From positions 620,001 to 684,000 of the forward strand of contig NZ_CP027190.1 of NCBI RefSeq assembly GCF_002970915.1: a DNA stretch of 64,000 bases. The letters are read 5' to 3'. Below are positions 58,958 through 64,000 of the stretch, in pieces. This DNA comes from Lactobacillus sp. CBA3605. GTDB taxonomy: Bacteria; Bacillota; Bacilli; Lactobacillales; Lactobacillaceae. Below the pieces are notes generated by a model. The model did not search any database, was not told where the DNA came from, and saw nothing but the letters and a program-made list of their open reading frames with translations. Each line of letters opens with the position of its first letter. Positions within the stretch are counted from its first letter, which is position 1. Both the position numbers and the translations under genes were made by a program.

Positions 58958-59911
58958 TTAAACGGTTTTGTATTGGCGCATCATTTCGGCTAAGTGAACT
59001 TCATGTGTCACAAACTCATGCACCCGACAAACATAATCATGTTCCCGACCTAATTTTGCAATATAGCCATTAATATAATCGACTTCGGTTGGCCGGCCGT
59101 TGGCGAAATCTTGATACATGGAAGGATAGTGATATTTATAAGCTCGACTAACCGTCGCCACTGAATCGACGGCTGCTTGCCGGCTCTCAATTAACTTGAT
59201 GCCCGCCCGTTCACATGCATCGTAAGCTTCATTAAATAGTTGCGTTGCCATATCCTTGACGCCTGGATATTCAATGAACTGCCCCATTTGTAGTTCGAAC
59301 ATCGTACATAGGCTATTTGTCACGGCGTTAAAAACTACTTTTGAAAGACACATCCCCATAAAATTATCCGACCAGATAGGGTTCAAGTCAGCTGCTTTGA
59401 AATCAGCCATCACCGCTTTGGTCGTTGCATCAATTGGCCCCGCGTACTTGCTCATATGCATTGCTTCACTCCCGACAGCTCCCATGAAATCAACCTTGCC
59501 GGGGCCATTTAAGACCGTCGCAATCATGGCAGTACCGCCGATAATGTGATCAGCCGCAAAGTACTGTGCAATTTTTTCAAAGTGCCCCATCCCATTCATC
59601 GCTGAAAAGACATACTGATCATCATGAAACAGTGGTGCATCGCGTTTAAGCTCATCCGCTAGTTGCATCTGCTTTTTGAAGATAATCCAAACATCCGGAT
59701 GGCCCTGATAGTCTTCAGGGTAATAAATATTGATGGGCACTAACTGCCGATTTTCGTGGTCACGAGCGACCTGTACGCCACCTTGCGCACGAACTTTTTC
59801 AACGTTAGGCTGCCAAGTCTCAATAAAATCAACTTGCACATTTGCGTTTTGTTGTAACATAATCCCGTACCGATATCCCATGGCGCCAGCGCCAATAATG
59901 CCATACTTCAT
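58958..59911 (-). CDS. Ketopantoate reductase family (PanE/ApbA-like) oxidoreductase
   Basis: A 317-residue NADP-dependent reductase. The Rossmann motif GIIGAGAMGYRYG is at residues 4-16. The catalytic Lys segment CLSKVVFNAVTNSLC and the C-terminal RPTEVDYINGYIAKLG are classic PanE features. Family members reduce ketopantoate, but several lactic acid bacterial members reduce other 2-oxo acids. The T-box ahead of the gene appears to read Phe, which raises phenylpyruvate as a possible substrate. Ketopantoate cannot be excluded. Confidence 0.85.
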   Translation of the reverse strand: MKYGIIGAGAMGYRYGIMLQQNANVQVDFIETWQPNVEKVRAQGGVQVARDHENRQLVPINIYYPEDYQGHPDVWIIFKKQMQLADELKRDAPLFHDDQYVFSAMNGMGHFEKIAQYFAADHIIGGTAMIATVLNGPGKVDFMGAVGSEAMHMSKYAGPIDATTKAVMADFKAADLNPIWSDNFMGMCLSKVVFNAVTNSLCTMFELQMGQFIEYPGVKDMATQLFNEAYDACERAGIKLIESRQAAVDSVATVSRAYKYHYPSMYQDFANGRPTEVDYINGYIAKLGREHDYVCRVHEFVTHEVHLAEMMRQYKTV

Positions 59912-60023
59912 AAGCTAAAACTTCCTTTCAACGATGGTTATGTGTCCGACGGTTGGTTCTAAAACTATGTGGATTTTCTATGAATGGGCCAAAAATGGGA
60001 CTTATGTGTTTTGCACTTGATAG

Positions 60024-60289
60024 AAAAACGGCCTCTGGATTTGCATCCAAAGGCCGTTTACACGGGTGACCACCTTAATTTAAGGAACGCTCACACGTTC
60101 CAACTCAGTACGTTAACTCACAGTCAACGCTAGCACGTTACCGGGTGCCACCCTGCAGACCTCGTAAAGTCTACGCCAAGGTTGAACTTTAATTAAATTG
60201 CCATGGCACCTTTACAGCGGCTGGCGCTCTCTCAGCATGTCAATTTAACGACTTCTTCTAACCAAATCAGCTTTTCATCAAGTTTTAAT
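60024..60289 (-). promoter_or_regulatory. T-box leader, probable phenylalanine specifier, upstream of the PanE-like gene
   Basis: The minus-strand leader has a Stem I region with AG bulge (GAGAGAG), a lower helix GGTT/AACC and the specifier-loop sequence AAAGTTCAACC, placing TTC at 60186-60184 followed by A. A Stem III hairpin (GGAACG/CGTTCC) sits at 60101-60084. T-box motif GGTGGTCACCCG at 60074-60063 is next to the terminator AACGGCCTTTGGAT/ATCCAGAGGCCGTT (60059-60024). The variable base T fits discriminator A of tRNA-Phe. A second T-box-like motif GGGTGGCACCC lies at 60153-60143. Confidence 0.8.
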
Positions 60290-60295
60290 GTTCTA

Positions 60296-60324
60296 ATCTT
60301 AATATTATTAATTAAGATTGTCAA
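60296..60324 (-). promoter_or_regulatory. Promoter of the Phe T-box transcript
   Basis: Minus strand: -35 TTGACA at 60324-60319, 17-base spacer, -10 TAAGAT at 60301-60296. Confidence 0.78.
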
Positions 60325-60346
60325 CCCTGATTAAGAACTAATTAAA

Positions 60347-61270
60347 TTAGTTTTCAGACGTAGGAACTTGATCAACTACTGACCGCGGCGCTGGCAAGCT
60401 AGCCAACAAAGGTTGCCAGTCTAATGACCAAATCATTCCCAAGGCATGTTCGCCCGTTAAGACCCCCATCAAAGGACCGATTTCACCAGTTTTAACCCGC
60501 ACAGCTGGGAATTGATAACGCAACTCACTCGCCCAATCCTCAACAATATCCGTATCATTGGCGCTAATAATATCCAACCGTACCGGTAATTGCGTTTTAA
60601 TGACAAAGCGATCGAATTCCTCTTGCACCGCTTGTTGGGCATTTTTCAAGGTTCGCTCTTTACCTAATAATTGAATCTTACCGTGGTCATTGAACGTAAT
60701 AATTGGTTTATTACGTAAGACCATCGTCCCGGCCAAGCTACTATTATTGTATATCCGCCCGTTCTTCACTAAATGACGCATACTGTTCACAATAAAGACC
60801 GTTTTAGTCATCGTTCGTAATTGGGTTAATTGCGTTAAAATTTCCGTCATACCATAGCCAGCTAAAGCCATGGCCGCCGCCAACTTAACCATGTTACCAG
60901 TGCCAGCACAGGCCGTCCGTGAATCAAAAACATTAACTTGCATCCCCTTAACAGAGGGGGCGTATGTTTTGAGATTATTCACATAGCCACTGATACCACT
61001 GCTCAACCCGATCACCAAGACTTGGTCATAGCCAGCGGCTTTTAACGTATCAAAAACCACTTGCATTTCAGACATCGAAATCTGTGAAATCGTCGGAATA
61101 TCTTTTTCAACTTTTAATAAGCGATAAAATTGATCCGCATTAATATCGACATTTTCATGATAGACATGGTTGCCAAACATAATCGGATCATTCACCACCG
61201 TGATTTTATAATCGGCGGCCGTCTGGGCACTTAAATTAGCCGAACTATCGGTTACTACCGCAATTTTCAT
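60347..61270 (-). CDS. DegV family protein (fatty-acid-binding, FakB-like)
   Basis: The 307-residue two-domain protein has the DegV start KIAVVTDSSANLSAQTA and the fatty-acid-binding segment LSSGISGYVNN near residue 95. FakB/DegV proteins present fatty acids to FakA for phosphorylation; other DegV members have unknown ligands. The ATG at 61270 is chosen (GGAG 8 bases upstream); a GTG three codons earlier overlaps that site. It has no adjacent fakA. Confidence 0.88.
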   Translation of the reverse strand: MKIAVVTDSSANLSAQTAADYKITVVNDPIMFGNHVYHENVDINADQFYRLLKVEKDIPTISQISMSEMQVVFDTLKAAGYDQVLVIGLSSGISGYVNNLKTYAPSVKGMQVNVFDSRTACAGTGNMVKLAAAMALAGYGMTEILTQLTQLRTMTKTVFIVNSMRHLVKNGRIYNNSSLAGTMVLRNKPIITFNDHGKIQLLGKERTLKNAQQAVQEEFDRFVIKTQLPVRLDIISANDTDIVEDWASELRYQFPAVRVKTGEIGPLMGVLTGEHALGMIWSLDWQPLLASLPAPRSVVDQVPTSEN

Positions 61271-61340
61271 ATTGTTCACTCCAATTCAGAGTGTGAATCA
61301 AGGCCAGCTAGCATTAAGTGCACTGACTGGCAAACTTGAC

Positions 61341-61351
61341 GAACACGTTTC
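61341..61351. repeat. Copy of the GAACACGTTTC intergenic core
   Basis: GAACACGTTTC matches both arms of the inverted repeat at 14492-14550. Here no matching second arm is close by. Confidence 0.45.
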
Positions 61352-61389
61352 AAAACCCGGCTGCTTCAGGTTTTCCTTTATCAGTGCCG

Positions 61390-61438
61390 TAAAAAAGGAC
61401 ACTTACGTACAGTATACTGTACCCAAGCGTCCTTTTTC
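61390..61438 (-). terminator. Long terminator hairpin of the metY-hom operon
   Basis: AAAAAGGAC and GTCCTTTTT pair around an inner perfect 16-base palindrome GTACAGTATACTGTAC (61407-61422). The hairpin begins right at the hom stop codon. Confidence 0.88.
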
Positions 61439-62714
61439 AAATGTTTACGGATGGCCTAACCGGTTGAACCGTGGACGTACTTGCCCAGCTTGTGGAAAAA
61501 GCAATTGGGACCGTCGTGACCGGCCCCGCCCCCTGTCGAACCAGTTGCCACACGATAGTCGCTAACTGACTGGGCGTTACAACAATGGTCTGGTAACAAT
61601 TAGCAGTTCGTTGCTGGATGTTAGCAGCTACTGGCCGTCCAATCGCCACGGTGGTAAATACCAAATAGGCTTGTGGGACCGTTCGTAAATTGGTCACTGG
61701 TAACGTGGCCTGATTAGCATTAAACGCCCGCCCACTAGTGTGCTGAATCAAATGACTAGCAGCAACCAATAAATCGTTCAGGACACTATTCGCAGTTGCA
61801 GCACCCCCAGCCCCTGGTCCGGTATATAGCGTCGCTCCTAGGGCTTCGCTAGTAACGGCAATGCCATTTTGAACACCGGCAACTTGACTTATCGGCACCG
61901 TCTGCGCAACTGCTACTGGCGCCACCCGACAATAAAGTCGACCTTGGCGTTGTTGTGCCTGCGCCAATAATTTGAGTTGCCAACCAGCACTAGCCGCCTG
62001 CTGACATTGCGCCGCTGTTAAGGTATCAATCCCCACAGGTTGAATTTCAGCCACGGTTAATGCCTGTCCAAACGCAAATTGACTCAAAATCATTAATTTG
62101 TAAGTGGCATCAAGTCCCAGAACATCATTAGTCGGATTAGCCTCGGCATACCCTGCCGCCTGGGCGGACGCTAACGCCTGATCATAAGGCTGTCCAGCCG
62201 TCATCGCACTTAAGATATAATTAGCCGTCCCATTAATAATTCCCACAACTTGCTGAATCTCATCCGTCGCATAACTATCTGCTAAAGTCCTCAAAATCGG
62301 AATGCCACCGGCGACACTGGCTTCATAAAACAGATCCACCTGATAATACTGCGCTAATGCGACTAACTCCGGGCCGGCAAGGGCCATCAAATCCTTATTA
62401 GCCGTCACCACCGACTTACCATGTTGAAACGCTGAAATAATAGCCGCTTTAGCAGTGGTAATCGTGCCCATCACTTCAATCACAATTTGAATTTCTGGTG
62501 CCGTCACGACCGCCTGCAGCGCGGTGGTTAACCGGGTCCCCACGGGCAAGGTTACAGACCGTGCCTGCTTAAAATGGTGCACCGCCACCATTGCCAAGTG
62601 AAAATGAACCCCCTGTTGTTGTTCAATCCTCGTCATGGCCTGCGTCAAGCGCGTGACCACTCCACTACCAACGGTTCCGAGCCCTAACAGGCCAACTTCA
62701 ATGGTCGTTGCCAT
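61437..62714 (-). CDS. hom: Homoserine dehydrogenase
   Basis: A 425-residue NAD(P)-dependent enzyme from the ATG at 62714 (GGAG 8 bases upstream). It shows the nucleotide motif GLLGLGTVGSGV, the VVTANKDLMA segment with the active-site lysine, and the catalytic GTANYILSAM and LGLDATYKLMILSQFAFG parts. It reduces aspartate semialdehyde to homoserine for Thr and Met. The C-terminal part (about 335-425) is a poorly conserved ACT-like region ending in a long Ser/Thr/Val tail that runs to the terminator. It is co-transcribed with metY (19-base gap). Confidence 0.9.
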   Translation of the reverse strand: MATTIEVGLLGLGTVGSGVVTRLTQAMTRIEQQQGVHFHLAMVAVHHFKQARSVTLPVGTRLTTALQAVVTAPEIQIVIEVMGTITTAKAAIISAFQHGKSVVTANKDLMALAGPELVALAQYYQVDLFYEASVAGGIPILRTLADSYATDEIQQVVGIINGTANYILSAMTAGQPYDQALASAQAAGYAEANPTNDVLGLDATYKLMILSQFAFGQALTVAEIQPVGIDTLTAAQCQQAASAGWQLKLLAQAQQRQGRLYCRVAPVAVAQTVPISQVAGVQNGIAVTSEALGATLYTGPGAGGAATANSVLNDLLVAASHLIQHTSGRAFNANQATLPVTNLRTVPQAYLVFTTVAIGRPVAANIQQRTANCYQTIVVTPSQLATIVWQLVRQGAGPVTTVPIAFSTSWASTSTVQPVRPSVNI

Positions 62715-62733
62715 TTGCACCACTCCAATCATC

Positions 62734-64000
62734 TTAAACTTGGGCTAACGCCTGATCTAAATCGGCAATCAAATCGGTGACATTTTCAATCCCCACGGAT
62801 AACCGAATTAAGTCGGGCGTCACCCCGGCAGCCAGTAATTCATCATGTGATAACTGGGCGTGCGTCGTGGAGGCCGGGTGAATGATTAACGATTTCGCAT
62901 CTGCCACATTGGCTAATAACGAGAATAACTTTAGGTGTTCAATTAAGGCCTTGCCAGCAGTCTCACCGCCCGTAAGGCCAATGGTAAAGATGGATCCTAC
63001 CCCATTGGGAAAATACTTAGTGGCAAGTGCATGGTAGGGGCTATCCGGTAATTCCGGATAATTAATCCAAGCTACTTTGGGATGATTATTCAAGAACGCC
63101 ACGATTTTACGAGTATTCGCAACGTGCCGCTCAACTCGTAATGACAATGATTCTAGTCCTTGCAACAGTAAGAAAGAATTAAAGGGACTAATTGCTGCCC
63201 CAGTATCTCGCAATGCTTCCGCCCGCACTTTTGTCGTAAAAGCACTCTCACCTAAATCAGCAAAGACTAAGCCATTGTACTGCGGACTGGGGGTCGTAAA
63301 TCCTGGATACTTCCCGCTAGCTTGCCAATCAAAATCGCCGCCTTCAACGATGACGCCACCCATGGTCGTCCCATGACCACCGATAAATTTAGTGGCTGAA
63401 TGAATTACAATATCTGCGCCATGTTCCAACGGTCGAACAAGGTACGGGGTCCCAAATGTATTATCCACAATTAAAATAATGTGATGTCGATGTGCAATCG
63501 CACCAAGCGCTTCAAAATCAACTAGATTAATACCTGGATTCCCAATACTTTCTACATATAAGGCTTTGGTATGTGCATTAATTTTAGCTTCAAAATTATT
63601 AGGATCATCAGGATCAACAAAGTGCGTCGTAATGCCTAACTTTTTCAAGGTCACACTTAATAAGTCATACGTTCCGCCGTAAAGTGTCTTCGCTGCAACA
63701 ATTTCATCACCCTGTTCGGCAATCGTGAGGATGGCGGCGGTAATGGCCGCAGCGCCCGTTGCCAGTGTAACCCCGGCAGTCCCATGTTCCAATGCGGCCA
63801 CCCGCTTATCTACGACCGCAGTTGTGGGATTCGTCAACCGGGTATAGATATTCCCAGCATCCGTCAGCGCAAACCGCCCAGCTGCTTGCTTTGCATCTTT
63901 AAATACATACGATGTTGTTTGATAGATTGGTACCGCTCGAGCGCCCGTTTCATCAACTGTCTGACCAGCATGGACTTGTAAAGTTTCAAAGTGTAAATTC
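62734..64000 (-). CDS. metY: O-acetylhomoserine sulfhydrylase / aminocarboxypropyltransferase, 5' end outside window
   Basis: The reading frame stays open to the window edge: the last codons visible read [17 protein letters not shown], typical of the N-terminus of MetY/CysD, so only the first residue or two are missing. The PLP lysine lies in [18 protein letters not shown], and the long insertion [20 protein letters not shown] marks the O-acetylhomoserine class over MetB/MetC. It makes homocysteine from O-acetylhomoserine and sulfide. With hom it forms a methionine operon. At least 422 residues are visible. Confidence 0.92.
   Translation of the reverse strand, partial: NLHFETLQVHAGQTVDETGARAVPIYQTTSYVFKDAKQAAGRFALTDAGNIYTRLTNPTTAVVDKRVAALEHGTAGVTLATGAAAITAAILTIAEQGDEIVAAKTLYGGTYDLLSVTLKKLGITTHFVDPDDPNNFEAKINAHTKALYVESIGNPGINLVDFEALGAIAHRHHIILIVDNTFGTPYLVRPLEHGADIVIHSATKFIGGHGTTMGGVIVEGGDFDWQASGKYPGFTTPSPQYNGLVFADLGESAFTTKVRAEALRDTGAAISPFNSFLLLQGLESLSLRVERHVANTRKIVAFLNNHPKVAWINYPELPDSPYHALATKYFPNGVGSIFTIGLTGGETAGKALIEHLKLFSLLANVADAKSLIIHPASTTHAQLSHDELLAAGVTPDLIRLSVGIENVTDLIADLDQALAQV

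Noticed and set aside
60111..60153. A second functional T-box antiterminator at 60143-60153
   Set aside because: No terminator with T run follows the motif, so it is reported only as an unusual extra motif.
61272..61565. Plus-strand ORF across the metY-hom terminator
   Set aside because: Crosses a terminator and part of hom; basic Arg/Pro-rich shadow.

Overview
This window is chromosomal DNA from a low-G+C Gram-positive lactic acid bacterium, most likely the Lactiplantibacillus plantarum group. The gene order murA / atpCDGAHFEB / uraA / upp / glyA / sua5 / prmC / prfA / tdk, T-box and PyrR leaders, WxL-type surface protein, and a tmRNA tag reading AKNNNNSYALAA all fit Lactobacillaceae. The species cannot be fixed from sequence inspection alone. 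I see no IS element, prophage, CRISPR array, rRNA operon or plasmid module. The window is mostly core genome with several strain- or family-level accessory genes.

Layout. 1-6 kb: the 5' end of a methionine importer gene (metN) behind a Met-type T-box, then a cell-shape and wall block on the minus strand (murA, acetyltransferase, MreB-type actin, yidD, DUF2969, rodA) ending in an orphan GcvH-like lipoyl protein. 6-12.7 kb: the full eight-gene F1Fo ATP synthase operon with one recognisable promoter and terminator. 12.9-20.2 kb: uracil permease with a PyrR attenuator, a pair of long inverted repeats, upp, and the glyA-sua5-prmC-prfA-tdk translation and nucleotide block. 20.4-22.5 kb: murT-gatD on the plus strand (peptidoglycan amidation). 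22.7-31.1 kb: mannose-6-phosphate isomerase, a serine hydrolase, branched-chain aminotransferase, and a heterodimeric ABC exporter followed by a coiled-coil lipoprotein. 31.4-33.8 kb: small genes and two tRNAs (Gln-CUG, Glu-CUC). 33.9-41.6 kb: pgi, glcU, an rRNA methyltransferase-like protein, a two-component system, and a DMT exporter behind a 14-codon leader ORF; then tmRNA (ssrA). 42.2-53.2 kb: accessory surface, membrane and regulatory genes (AbrB-headed membrane protein, lone WxL protein, ECF S component, MFS transporter with a NUDIX-type regulator, lipoprotein hydrolase plus NlpC/P60 endopeptidase, Lrp regulator) and two tiny genes shorter than usual annotation cut-offs. 53.3-61.3 kb: ABC-F protein, acetyltransferase, VOC protein, GlcNAc-type PTS IICBA, a ketopantoate-reductase-like gene behind a T-box whose specifier reads as Phe, and degV. 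61.4-64 kb: hom and the start-truncated metY, a methionine/threonine branch operon.

How it works together. The ATP synthase, pgi, manA, glcU and the PTS protein serve sugar catabolism and energy. MurA, MurT/GatD, RodA, MreB and the NlpC/P60 enzyme serve wall synthesis and turnover. UraA, Upp and Tdk salvage pyrimidines. MetN, Hom and MetY sit at opposite window edges but belong to methionine supply. The most unusual regulatory features are the Phe-specifier T-box in front of a PanE-family reductase, the leader peptide coupled to the DMT exporter, the tRNA-Glu(CUC) with a U1-G72 acceptor end, and the intergenic inverted repeats at 14.4 kb whose core recurs at 61.3 kb.
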